A DNA stretch of 64,000 nt. It comes from Hsuehochloa calcarea. Taxonomy: Eukaryota > Streptophyta > Magnoliopsida > Poales > Poaceae. The stretch is from contig CM070609.1 in the NCBI GenBank assembly GCA_036346395.1, positions 30,144,223 through 30,208,222 of the forward strand, written 5' to 3'. Position 1 is the first letter of the stretch. Every line of letters begins with the position of its first letter. Both the position numbers and the translations under genes were made by a program. The notes beneath the pieces are model-generated. The model saw only the letters and a program-made list of their open reading frames with translations, was not told the DNA's origin and made no database searches. Below are positions 35,161 through 46,239 of the stretch, one piece after another.

Positions 35161-35377
35161 TCCGGTGCGGGTGGTCACCATCTTATGAACTTTCACAGAT
35201 TAGACAAGAGAGATAGGAATTATAAGAGTATAGATCTAAAATAGCCCAAATTCAACAAACACAAGACAAGAACATTTCAGCAAAATAATTTATTTTTATT
35301 TTATTAATTCATTATGGCTACTACAAAGGTTTGGTAGCTCATAATTCGCAACTAAAGGAAAAAATTTAAGGTCAAAT
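35161..35377 (-). other. Spacer between the additional ORF and gag of gypsy 3
   Basis: AT-rich, no coding frame; it corresponds in position to 24671-24943 of gypsy 2. Confidence 0.45.
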
Positions 35378-35995
35378 CTATGGTGTTATTGGGGTATAAT
35401 CTGGCTCACTAGAACTAGCCTCGCCTTCCTTGTAGGAGGCCAGTTCTTGATCTGCAATCTTCAACTTTTCTTCTGCATCTTGTAATTTTACTTGCAGGAG
35501 AGACAGCTCATCTAGTGTATTCCCGTAGGCATAATCCATGGCTCTGGCCAGATCCACCTGATGAGTGAGATCGGGACAGTCTTCATCTCTAGTTGACCGG
35601 AAAGCACTGTCATGCCGGGTTGGGATGTGCATTGGGTAATAGTGAAACCCAAAGGCCGTTGAGGCGATGATCGAGATGTAGCGAAGTCTGCGGGTTGCTT
35701 CCTCGTCAGATCCTCGATGCCTTCGCGAAGGTGTCTCGTCGCATTGGGGCATCAAGACGTGGAAGTCCGTGTTCGCGATAGATTGGAGTAAAGGATCACC
35801 TCTACTCTCCATCGCTCCTCGATTTCCCACTTTATACTTGTATCCTTGATACGCCGGTCTTTCTTCAAAGTCTAAGTGCTGCATCATCTTCCGAGAATGG
35901 CGCCCAATGACCAAAGAAGACTCCATGGGAAATGGCAATGGAACTTCACCATCTACAATTTTTGAACAGAGATGAGTTAGTAAATAATTTTTCAA
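35378..35995 (-). CDS. gypsy 3 additional ORF upstream of gag (205 codons)
   Basis: This is an open sense-strand frame between the primer site and gag. The first Met is at 35995, but a likelier start is the ATG opening MESSLVIGRHSRK near 35925. Features are an N-terminal part with FEERPAYQGYKYKVGNRG, a middle DEEATRRLRYISIIAS, a helical coiled-coil-like LARAMDYAYGN and LQVKLQDAEEKLKIADQELA stretch, and an acidic tail SSSEPDYTPITP. Gypsy 2 has an ORF at the same place with the same plan (FDRPMYRG then RGV, a DAI-ESSRLAILRM segment, a helical part, an acidic tail), so the two look related. It stays open while gag and pol of this copy are broken. Function unknown. Confidence 0.7.
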   Translation of the reverse strand: MKNYLLTHLCSKIVDGEVPLPFPMESSLVIGRHSRKMMQHLDFEERPAYQGYKYKVGNRGAMESRGDPLLQSIANTDFHVLMPQCDETPSRRHRGSDEEATRRLRYISIIASTAFGFHYYPMHIPTRHDSAFRSTRDEDCPDLTHQVDLARAMDYAYGNTLDELSLLQVKLQDAEEKLKIADQELASYKEGEASSSEPDYTPITP

Positions 35996-36100
35996 GAGAA
36001 AAGTTGAGGAATGACTCTGAAGACCAAGGTATTTTTAATTTTCAAAATAAGTCCTTAAGGGTTTGATTTCCTTCTAGGTCACGACTCTACAATCGATATG

Positions 36101-36111
36101 GCTCGATACCA
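36101..36111 (-). other. Primer binding site of gypsy 3, two bases short
   Basis: On the - strand this reads TGGTATCGAGC, against TGGTATCAGAGC in gypsy 1 and TGGTATCAGAGTC in gypsy 2. The missing bases fall in CAG. Confidence 0.75.
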
Positions 36112-36115
36112 CTTT

Positions 36116-39100
36116 TGTCGAACCCGGAACGAAGGATCCCGAATTCTCTGTGTTCATACACTAGTCCAGATTTCCAGTGTACACAAATACAAAATGTTAT
36201 CACAAACATATCCAAAGTGTATATTAATAATCATAGAGTTTATTACAACCGGGCCCGAGGCCAAATAAAACATTAAGCGGAAGCAAAATATAATGGTAGC
36301 TACACGATACGCCACAGTAATCGTCTCGAGATCGCGCCTAATCGCCCCGCTTCCTCACCTTCGGATAGCGCTCTTCTCCGAATAATAATATTCAAAGAAG
36401 AGTGAGCACTACAACCGTGCTCGCAAATTACACCCAATACGTAATTTAGAATGCATGCATAAGTTATTCAAAGGAAGGTTGTAGGGTTTATTTGCATAAA
36501 TCAGCCTTTTTGGTTTAAATATTTATACTAAGTTTCAAGGCACATTTTCATTACATAACTAAAATCAGATTTAAAATTGATCATTTTATAGTGGATAACC
36601 TCCATATGAAACATGGTGAAGGATACCCTCCTATCACAAGGCTATCCGCCCAAATTTACCACAAGGATTAACCATCCTCAAATCATGTCCAAAGTTATTT
36701 TAAAACCAAAACAAATCTAACTTAGAGTGGCTTTGCTCAAGATGTCCATGACCGTGGACACGGCTATTCAATAGATTTACACTCTGCAGAGGTTGTACAA
36801 CTTTACCCACACGAGATAATTTGCCCGTTATGTCGGCCAATACACACTTCCTTAGGTGTGTGACTAGGCAATTATCACAAGGCGTTTCCAATGTACTACC
36901 TCAATACCAATATGCCCGCTAAGGTTTCACTTCCATTAGGCTAACCACCTGCTGGAAACCCCCTCTTGCGCCAAGTGGGAATAAAGTCTAACCGACACCC
37001 ACACAACAAAATGGCATAAACAATACCGAGGTAATACAAATTATTAAGCCCGGTTCGCCCATACGTAACATGTGGTAGTACGGTGGAGCTTTTGCAAGAT
37101 GCGCTCAAAGGCCGGTCCTTAATCTACTTGGGCAACTTTCAATAATAACCTCGGTCTCGATCCCAACTGACAGTGCCTGCATAAACTTGCACCCACTAAC
37201 GGTCCATGTTTGCCCAAGTACAAACCATTTTCTTATTTTTATAAGTTTTCAAAGACATTTGCAAAAGTCCACCATGACAAAGCAATGTCATAGGCTTTTT
37301 ATCAATTTATGAAATTTTGGCTAAATTCTCCCAAAGTCAAATATTTCATGGTCTAAGCATTTGCTATGCATATATATTTATTTTTAAATTCATTTGACTA
37401 AGGTTACAAGGAATTGATAATACAACAATCAAATTTGGCTATACAAAGGAATTGGAATAATTAAATATTTAAAACAGGAATTTAAAATAATTAAATACAA
37501 TTATGCATGCAATAATAATTTAAAACAGGAATTAAATAATTTTAAATATTGGGGGCAAAATGGTCAATGGTGTAACTTGCCTTGCTCAAATTCCTGGTAT
37601 TCTACTTCTTCAATAGGGTCAAGCTCTCCGGAGTCGTCAAAATCTATACGCGAAAATATTCCAAATTCAAATAGAATTCAAATGAACACAAATAAATTCA
37701 AATGAAAATTCAAATTAACTCCAAATTAAATAATTTTGGTTTAGTTAGCTAGATCTTGATTTTATACAAATTTAGAAATTTGAATCACCTAAATCGGAGT
37801 TTGTATGAAGAAATACGAGCTCCTGGAAGTTTAAATCTAAATTTAAATCAAAAATCAGAATTTCTGAATTTCCCGAATTAATTTTCTAAAGGAAATTCTA
37901 TTTATTGCGCCAGCTGACGCCAGCAGATCGCTCACGAGATCGACATGTGGGCTCAAACAAATATGGATCGAGTCCACGGTGTCACCCAATCCACGGTGGA
38001 CTCGGCAAGACGCAATGCAGTGAGGGGTGGTGGCGTACCGGGCGCGGCCGCCCACGCTGGCGCCTAAGTGGTCGCGCACGTCGCACCAAAATGCCCATGT
38101 GGCGCCAGTGGCACCGACTTGGCCGCCACATCAAGACGGGAAGGGCGGCGCTCGGGAACCAAGGTTCCGGCGAACGGCGGTGCGGCGAGCTCCGGTGAGG
38201 TGCGCAACAGGTTCAGGGAACGATGCTGAGTGTGATGCGCTACCTGGCGGCGCGAGGGCGTGGCCGGAAGATCGTCGGCGACGGAGAGAGGCGGCGGTGC
38301 GGTTCGGTTGTTGGCGGCGAAGGTGCTCGGGGTCTTCAGCGGCTGCGCGCACTCAGATCGCCGAGTATGTCAAGCCGATGGTGCGGTCGCGGTGGCCGGA
38401 GAATGCTTGCTGTCGCCGGAATCGAAGAAGATGGAGCTTCGGCCGTTAACGGGGAAACTTCAAATGCCGGCGATTGAGAGCGAGCAAAGCTTCGGGAGTA
38501 GATGGAATGGAGTGTGGGAGAGAATGCGCAATGGGGCACCTTTATAGGCGAGGGGAGGCCGGAGGTGGAGATCGTGTGCGCGGTAATGGCGAGGCGAGAG
38601 GCGCGGGCGCTCCGGGTTTAAGAAGGGGGTAATGTCGGGGTGAACGCGGCGTTAATCGGCGATGCTAATCGCGCGTAAATGCGGGTTAAGGCGAGGGAAT
38701 CACGGAGGAGACGAAGCTCGCGTCGCGCATCAATGGCGGCGGAGAGCGATGTCATGGAGAAGAAAGGGGCGGGAAGAAGCACAAGCAGGCTGGGCCCACC
38801 ACCAATGAGACAGAGCGGAGAGAGGGCGCGGCGATTGATGGTTGGCCGTCCGATTTTGATCGGACGGTCCAGCGTTATCGCGCTGGGAGAGTCGGGCCGA
38901 GATGCGCAAAGGTCGGGCTTCGCCCAAGATCAGAAAGTGTAAGATTTTAAACCTTTTCAATTGATTTAATTCCGTAAATTCAAATAGGCTTTAGAAAATA
39001 GTAAATGAAGTCCAAAATTTTGAGAAAATTCACGTAAATTCTATGAGGCATTCTGGATTTAAATAAAATAATTCCAACTTTTAGTTGGTAATAGTTTTTG

Positions 39101-39218
39101 CACATAAATTCTTTTAGCCTTAATATAATTTATTGAAAAGCTTTTAAAAATTCCAGAAAATCCACAAAAATTAATAAAGTCTTATTTTTAAATGAAATTG
39201 AAATTTTGGGCTGTTACA
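36116..39218 (-). repeat. 5' LTR of gypsy 3
   Basis: On the window strand it runs from TGTCGAACCCGG to GGGCTGTTACA. A TATAAAG box is complementary to 38540-38546. The GC-rich part 37910-38940 differs from the partner LTR by many small insertions and deletions. Confidence 0.93.
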
Positions 39219-39928
39219 TATATTCACTGGCACACCAACCAGATATGCGAGTGAGATTATATTCAGCATGTATTGTTGATGGTGTTCGATATCACACGAT
39301 TGACCGTGAAAAAAATAGAAAGACTCAAAACAGTGGAGTCATAGTTCCGGGTACACATAATGGTGAGCATATTGATTTTTATAGTTGTCTGCAAGACATT
39401 ATCGAGTTGCAGTATAACTCAAGCTAAGACGTCCGTCGAATAGTTGTTTTATTTTGTTGTGGCTGGTTTGATCTTGATGGCAAGAAGACAAGATTGAAAG
39501 ATGATGGATATTTCAAAAGCATCAATACTGCAAGTTACTGGTACAAAGGAGATCCTTTTATTCTAGTCGCATAATTAACAAAGGTATTTTACTTGCAGGA
39601 CACAAAGTTTGGTGGAGACTGGAGAGTTGTTCAAAAGTTTGAGCATAGGCATTTGTGGAGTGTCACCGAAGCAGAAACTGAGAAGGAACTTACATACCAA
39701 GATGATGACTGTACACAATGTCCAGTACAAGAAAATGAACCTATTCCTGAAAATTTACATGCTAATGATGGAGAGTGTCATACTGTCCCTGCTAGTGTCG
39801 TTGAAAATGCTCGCAACCAAGTGGATGATGTCAATTGCGAGTCTGATGAAGACGACAAAACTTACATGCAGTACTGTAGTGATAATGAAGATCACGTAAT
39901 TCCTCAGATAGATAGCGATGAGGAGTAG
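39219..39928 (+). pseudogene. TNP2-type transposase of CACTA 2, 3' part
   Basis: The gene resumes after gypsy 3. Pieces of the DUF4216 region are YSACIVDGVRYHTIDREKNR and TQNSGVIVPGTHNGEHIDFY, then IIELQYNSS (39206-39427). With frame changes, CDWFDLDGKKTRLKDDGYFK and INTASYWYKGDPFI follow. The tail (39593-39928) is VVQKFEHRHLWSVTEAE then an acidic stretch ending QIDSDEE. At least two frame changes and one stop occur. The tail form matches CACTA TNP2 proteins. Confidence 0.86.
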
Positions 39929-40180
39929 TTTATGATCTGTTAGTTTGTTGTAATGTGGACATAGATATGTAAGATTGCAACAAGAGAACCATTTATCCAA
40001 CTATCAACTGTATGAACCATGCTGAAATGCATTCCAACATTCCATTAGGAAATTAGTTGACAAAAGACTTGAAGATATTACACTGAGACATCTTTTCAGA
40101 TTTCATTTCCCATTTCAGACAGAGTTTATACAAACGAGATATTACATTACAAAAGACTTGAAGATAACTAAATTAGAAAA
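39929..40180 (+). other. 3' flank of TNP2 in CACTA 2
   Basis: AT-rich sequence, presumably the transposase 3' untranslated region and the 3' region of the opposite-strand fragment at 40181. Confidence 0.35.
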
Positions 40181-40729
40181 TCAGTTGATAATCTTCTCAA
40201 TGCAAATTCCTAATAGCAAGAATACAAATGCAACTACAACCATTTTTAACTTTTCATCTCCAGAAGTGGCTTTCCTGAGTGAATTGTTTATCTCATCCAA
40301 TGAAGTCTTGATCTGGTCCAATGAGCTCTTCATTAGAGCAAAATATTGTTCCAATACACGGTGGTCCACTGTGGAAACCACTTCATTTCCATCTCTTCTC
40401 TGGTGTCCGACAGGATGCAGCCCACTCAAATGGCTCAGGTATTGGACTTTCCACATGAAGGTGTCGCACTCACCCGAATACATCTGGAGCAACACAAACC
40501 ATAAATTGCCCGGCAAAACCAAAAACCAAATTCAACAGAAAAGGGAGTTTCTGACCCCTTCGTTTCTAGGGCATTTGTACTACTCCTTTCCTCCATTCTT
40601 CGAGCTCCCGGACACGGCTCAGATCAACGTGGCTTGGCACTTTGGGCACAGCGCGAGAGGTAGCCCACCAGTAGGGCCTGTGGCTGACCACTCGGAGTGC
40701 GTCTCCACGCGACATTTCTGCTTGTCCAT
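40181..40729 (-). pseudogene. GRF-type zinc-finger-like protein fragment, opposite strand
   Basis: Read on the - strand, the ATG at 40729 opens MDKQKCRVETHSEWSA, followed by LPLALCPKCQATLI and, after in-frame stops, GGKEYYKCPRNE-like sequence; CPxC and a later YKCP are the arrangement of the plant GRF zinc finger. The second part (40522-40181) is open: VLEQYFALMKSSLDQIKTSL, a helical stretch, then a hydrophobic segment VVVAFVFLLLGICIEKI that looks like a C-terminal membrane anchor. Two stops and probably an intron (about 40500) break it. It lies between the two CACTA 2 genes in opposite orientation, which suggests capture. The GRF assignment rests on few residues. Confidence 0.45.
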
Positions 40730-41971
40730 GGTGCGGTGACGCGCAGGTGAGCGGCGGTCGAGGCGTACCACGGGTGCGACGCTTCAGGTCGCCGGTTTCG
40801 GGGAGTGGAGGGCCAAACCCTAGAATCGATTTGGGCGTGGAGGCCAAACCCGAGCCCGGCGCGTTTTTCGACCGAGGAGTGGTTCACGTGATTCCAGCCG
40901 TTGGATCGCCATCCAACGGTCGAGATTCATTGGGCCGTTCAGACCACTCTATCAGCTCAATCACTGTCGGCCATCCGATTCCCAATCAACGGCTGGGATT
41001 GAGGTAACGTTCGAACCGTCCAAAGGTTACCTGGATCTCAGCCCTCCATTTCAGATCAACGGCTGAGAACCATTGGGCCGTTCGGAGCGGGCGCGCACTA
41101 GTCTGGCCGCGCGCGTGGGCCGTTGATCTCCAGATCTGCAGCGCACGTTTGTCCACGTATATTCTTTTCGGTAAAGGTTGTTTATTTTCCCGGTAAGCTC
41201 TATTTCACATCTGAAAAATGCATTAAACTTTGAAAATGTATAACTAATTCATTTTCAGTTGATTCAAGTTTTAATAATTCTGTTTTCAACTAAAATTTAA
41301 TATAAAAATGGTTTTGAGCTTAGTTTGGCTCCAGAAAAATCTGGAAATAACTTTAATTGTGTGTAGGCTTTATTTAATACATTAAAAATTCATTTAACTT
41401 GAAAAATGCCAAACATAAATTAGGAAGAAGGTGAGCCCCAAGGGCTTCACTTTTGTGAGATGTGCTTCGGATTCGAAGACTAGCTTAATGGTCCGGTTGG
41501 TTGCCTTGTGGGTTAAGGCACACTGATTGGCCACGGTCAATATCTCAAGCAAGGGGAGGTCCTGACGCTCTGATCTCAAAAAGAGATCCTCAATGGTCAA
41601 GATCCAAGGCAATGGGGAGGTCCTGACGGTCAGATCTGCAAAAGGGGGAGGACCTGAACGGTCAGATCTCTAAAGGGGAGATCCGGCGGTCAGATCTCAA
41701 AGTAGGGAGGACCTGAACGGTCAGATCTACAAGGGGGAGGACCTGAATGGCTTAGATCTCTAAAGGGGAGATCCGGCGGTCAAATCTCAAAGGAGGGAGG
41801 ACCTGAATGGCTTAGATCTCCAAAGGGGAGATCTGCTGGTCAGATCTCAAAGGAGGGAGGACCTGAATGGTCAGATCTGCAAAGGGGGAGGACCTGAACG
41901 GTCAAATCTAAGACGACTGGTTCTTTTTACTTTTGAAAACTCCAAGAACTATGGACAAACGGGACGTTACA
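40730..41971 (-). repeat. LTR-like tract ending GGGACGTTACA, unassigned
   Basis: A GC-rich half (40740-41160) followed by an AT-rich half and an end GGGACGTTACA (41961-41971) copies the plan of the gypsy 2 and 3 LTRs in this window. No left boundary, target duplication or purine tract could be found, so this may be a truncated solo LTR or unrelated. The right half contains the minisatellite below. A 9-bp inverted repeat CCGTTGGAT/ATCCAACGG is at 40898-40919. Confidence 0.3.
41531..41912 (+). repeat. Minisatellite with GGTCAGATCT / GGGGAGGACCTGAA units
   Basis: Around a dozen imperfect units of about 30 bases alternate GGTCAGATCT with AAAGGGGGAGGACCTGAAC and a variant AAAGGGGAGATCCGGC. Higher-order pairs of about 62 bases are also visible. 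No coding frame runs through it. Confidence 0.8.
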
Positions 41972-42911
41972 TTGATCCCCTACTCCACAAACTCCAAATG
42001 GCTTCCCCTCTCATGCCGGCTGTATTGGCCTACATTGTGTTTGTTTACTCACACCCCTCTGGTCGCAACCTAGCCCAAGCTGCGTACAAGCCTTCCGTTC
42101 ACAATGTCATCCGTTGTAGGCCATCCGATCTACCGGAGACCATAGCGGCCATCATCTGTCGACTGGAGCTCCTCCTCAGACGGACCAATTAATGAGAGGG
42201 TCTGCGGCATTCAGCAAGTAAATCTCATCGTGGAGATTGTCCTATGGAACTACTTGGTCCGCACCGAGGATGCAACCCGGAGAGTCGATGGTTGATGGCC
42301 TCTGGGCTATATGGGGCTTGGTTTCATAGTCCGAACAGCTACAAGCATGAATCGAGCGTGCAAGGCCACAGGTGGAGGCATTTCATCTGACAGGTGATAG
42401 GCCTGCACTGCAAATGCCTACTCCTGATAGACCCAACACAGACAGTTCCTTTTGAACCATCTGTTAAATTTATACGAATTTTAGCATCACATATCATATT
42501 AAATTACTTCAAAAAAATATTATTCACAAGTTTCATAATTCACTAACTTAATTTTTTTGTGGCGCCACAATCCCACGCAAATATTCGTTATGGCGCCACA
42601 ACCCACCCCACCAGCCACCCAAAATTTTTGTGAAATGTCTATTTTGTCCAAATAGATCACTGGACCTCCCCAACCGGGTGGAGGGTATTTTCGTAAACAT
42701 CACACGCGCGCGGCACAGACCCCTTCATATTCTCCCCCAAATCCCCTCCTCAAATCCCCTCCCCCAAATCTCGTCTCCCCAAACCCTAGTCGATCCATTC
42801 CCCACCCCAAATCCCCTCCTCCAAACGACGGCACTCGGTGGGGCGACGGCAGGGCTGGCCGACAGCAACGATAAGGGGAAGGGCGAAAGTGACATCCATC
42901 CCCCTTCATCC
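41972..42911 (+). other. Region upstream of the PTTA gene of CACTA 2
   Basis: A 64-codon frame (41998-42192, contains MASPLMPAVLAYIVFVYSHP) is unrecognised and probably chance. Two near-identical GTGGCGCCACAA palindromes are at about 42560 and 42590. The tract 42720-42911 is C-rich with AAACCCTAG (about 42780), typical of a grass 5' untranslated region. Confidence 0.4.
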
Positions 42912-45799
42912 ATGTCGAAGCGGAAGGCGCTAGCGACAAGAAAGTTGGCCAGTAAGTTCCATCTCCCGTCATCCGGTCGGTGAGGGGTTCGCGTCGATAG
43001 GCCGGATCGGCGGAGGTGGGTGATGCCAGGGCAGGGCAGCACGTCCACGGCCCCGGTAGAGGCACGTTAGGGACAGTGGCGTACGTAGGACAAAGCCGCT
43101 CGTTCTTCCTCAACACCTTGCTCCTCCTCTCCTCTACTACTTCTTCTATGTGGGTGGTGATGCTGGGCTTGTGCTTGTTTGTGAATGGATGAGAGGCTTG
43201 GGGTTGGCTTTGGGTTGGGAGTGGCTTTGCTTGGCTGCCCTCTGGTGCTCTTTTATGATACTATTTGGGCTATGGACCATTTGGTATATGGTGAGTTCTT
43301 TGCACTATTCTCTGGTTTTACTGCTACGGACAGTAAATCAGCTACCACAGGCATGAAATGGGCGGCACCGACCAAACAAGCCATTAGCTCCCACAGGTCA
43401 TCCACCGCGATCGTCCGCCATCGTTAGGAGCTGCGTTAAGAGCGGCGAGGCGCAAGCATGGCGGACCCACCGCCTCAAATGCTAAATTTCTTGTAAATTA
43501 GTTACTTCCATTGGGCGTTGCATGCTAGAGTTCTATAGTAACCTTGCCGCAATTTAATTAGTTGCATACTAGTAACTTTGTAGTATCAAAATTGCAATCT
43601 TACGCTTGTTTTCTTACTCACGTAAAGAAGCACCACTTACCGAGTATGACAAAAAGAGGGCTCAAAATCTGATGAGGAACAATCAAGTGTTGCGAGGACT
43701 TGGCGTGACTTCATTAGCATCAATTCTTAAAAATACATGTGTAGACAGCAAGGGTCGTAGTCGTGAAGACTCTGGATCCGAGTATGACCCTCAAGAGAAC
43801 GAGGATGAGGACACTGAACAAGAGGAGCTCGATAAGGTGCTCATTCTTGTTCTGTGCCGCTCTCTCTTGTGTTGGGGGTTTGGGGTGGGGGGTGGGAGAG
43901 GCTGCTCATGTGGTGTCCTTGCACTGTTGCAGTGTTATTTATCATATATTCAGTTTGTAGTTTGATTCATGTGCTACTAATTCTTATTGTATTCTGCCAA
44001 CGAGGCCTCGTAGGTTTCTAAGAAGAGATCTACACAAAGGGAAAAAAAATTCTGCCAGGATGCCTCCAGGAGGTACTGTACCACCAAAGAGGGTGTTGGA
44101 ACCTGATGATCAATTCCAACCTGCTAGATGCACTAGGAAGAAGACAAGAGAGTTCGCATTAACTCCAAAAGTTTCCCTTGGTACGAGTTCAGATCCAAAA
44201 GAACATGCCACTCAAAGCCCTCCTACTGCCACACATGATTCTTTGGAACCTACCCAATCTGAGGAGCACATTCAAATGTACTTTGATGAAGGCAAGTGAT
44301 TGTGCACAACCCTTTAAGAAATGCACATATGCTTTACACTAACTTTATGAAATTCATATTTTTAGATGCACCAGATGTCAGTCAACAATCAAATAAGAGG
44401 TGAAGAAACAAGGGTAGAGATCTTGATAGGATATCGAGATCATTAAGCTGTAAGATTCTAATCCAAATTTTCGAAGGGAAGAAACGGCCCGAGGCACCTA
44501 TGCAAGCTGCAAAGCTTGCATCAGAGAGTGGGATCATACTAAGGCAGCATATACCAGTCCTTCCACATTGGAAAGAGTACAAGAATGATCAGTCTCACCT
44601 TACGGACTACATTGGAAAAGTTACAGTAAGTATATCAACTCTTGGCCAAAAGTGAAATCCCTTACTGCTTTCGTTATTCATTGTTTCTCGTTGTATTCAC
44701 ATGTCTCTTGTGTAATGTGTATGCTCTTTGTTAGGTCAATTTACCATGGACACCAACTCAAAGGCGATCACATCCGCATGTGCCGATTTGCTCAAGTCCG
44801 ACAACGACGATGAGGTACAGGCTTAAAAAGCGGTACTTTGATGGTGTACCACCAAATAAAGTGAGAACCATTAGCCCGCTGAAGCAAATGACTGATGAGC
44901 AATGGAGAGCGTTGGTGCAGATGTGGTCCAACCTAAACCATATGGTATGAAAGTAATTGGTTCATTTGCTTAGTTATATGTTACTTGGCGTGTTTTATAC
45001 TAATCTGTCTTTCTGTAGGACCGTTGTGAGAAAAACAAACTGAACTGTGAGAAAGTCTAGTTTCAGCAGCGGACCGGCTCTCGTTCCTACATTGCACACT
45101 GTCATGCTGTTGTAAGTACTTACAGAAATGATGTTCTTATACATTTGTTATGAAACCCTTCTATACCATGTTGGAAGTTTACAATTTGTAATGATTTGAA
45201 TATTTCAGAAGCAAGAGAAATATAAAGATGTAGAGCCCACTACAATTGACCTCTTCAAAGAGTGCCATAATAGCAAGAAACTTGGTTTTAGTGAGCCAGT
45301 GAAGAAAGCAATTGTTAGTCACCACTTGTTCATTTCTTTTCTACATAAGTATACTGTAAATAATAACACCTACACGTAGTCCATCTATTGCTAGGCTGAT
45401 ATGGAAGACATCGTGGCTCAACCAGTGGAAGATGGACAAGAATCAAAGTCTCCTACTGCGGCTTTTTCTGATGTGCTCGGTGACTCAACCAAATTCCTTC
45501 AACATGTGGGCCTTCAAACACCCTCATAGAAAAGCTCGAGACGATGCGTTTCTTCGCGTGTGGAAGAGCTTGAAGCTAAACTTCACATTGAGAAGCAAGG
45601 AGCATCCCAACTTCGAGACCAACTTGAAGCTCAGCAGCAAGACTTGGATGCCTTGAAGAAGAAGGCAGAAGAATCCGAAGCAGCTAGGAAGAAGAGCTTA
45701 GAAGAGATTGGCTTTTTGAAGGATAAGATTGCATATACTGATGCCCTCCTTCGTCGTTTGCTGAACTACAATCAGGTTCAGGTGAACCCTACTCCCTAA
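42912..45799 (+). pseudogene. PTTA/Transposase_24-type gene of CACTA 2, multi-exon
   Basis: The start ATG at 42912 gives MSKRKALATRKLA, with a GTAAGT donor at 42952. Later exons are about 43628-43836 (LTEYDKKRAQNLMRNNQVLR, then an acidic DPQENEDEDTEQEE run), 44059-44297 (MPPGGTVPPKRVLEPDDQFQ), about 44401-44627 (GRDLDRISRS to LTDYIGKVT), 44737-44945 (FDGVPPNKVR, EQWRALVQMW), 45020-45112 (EKNKLNCEK), 45211-45315 (TTIDLFKECHNSKKLG) and a last exon ending at 45799 with a long heptad coiled coil (about 45560-45760). This order is that of the PTTA/Transposase_24 proteins of plant CACTA elements, which are thought to bind subterminal repeats. An in-frame stop occurs near 45060 and another near 45530; otherwise the splice sites look good. 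Confidence 0.72.
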
Positions 45800-46239
45800 A
45801 CTAATGTAGTTTGTGGTTTGATAGCACTGTGATCTGGGATACTGTTATTTTGTGAACTGTGCTGGATGCATGTAACCTGGGAACAATGTGTTGGATGTTG
45901 CTATTATGACATGACATGATCTTGTTGTATATGCTTGTAATGTTTTTGTCTGTATGGATGTGCTGGGCCAAACTGTTGTGAAATTGGAAAATGGGTTTCT
46001 GAATTGGCAAAGGGCCTGGCCCTGAAAAAACTGGGCTATTTGGGCCAAAATGGATTTAGCCCAGCAATATATTGTGCTTTTCAGAATGTCAAAATGGGCT
46101 ACATCCAAAAAACATCAAAAAGGGCTACACCCAAAAAAATTTGGGCCTACAATTTGGGCTAACCTAAAATAAGTTGGGCCTACAGAATGGAATCAAAATG
46201 GGCCTTGTAGAAATTATGACAAAAATTAGCATGGGTCTA
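45800..46239 (+). repeat. 3' region of CACTA 2 with GGGCC/GGGCT-rich repeats
   Basis: No coding frame. From about 45960 to 46200, short TTGGGCCTAC and AAAGGGCTACACCC units recur with T/A-rich spacers. This is likely the 3' untranslated region grading into subterminal repeats. Confidence 0.45.

Larger units (their letters stand above)
27737..39218 (-). mobile_element. Ty3/gypsy LTR retrotransposon 3 (chromovirus-like), inserted in TNP2 of CACTA 2
   Basis: LTRs of about 3068 and 3103 bp flank a - strand body of about 5.3 kb, with a TATAT duplication on each side. The body has an additional ORF (35378-35995), gag, protease, RT, RNase H and integrase pieces in the normal order, but is full of small frameshifts. 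The AT-rich parts of the LTRs are almost identical, suggesting a recent insertion, which contrasts with the heavily broken coding region. Confidence 0.94.

Noticed and set aside
40730..41971. A confident solo LTR call
   Set aside because: Only the right edge and general layout fit; no left edge or target duplication was found, so it is listed at low confidence.
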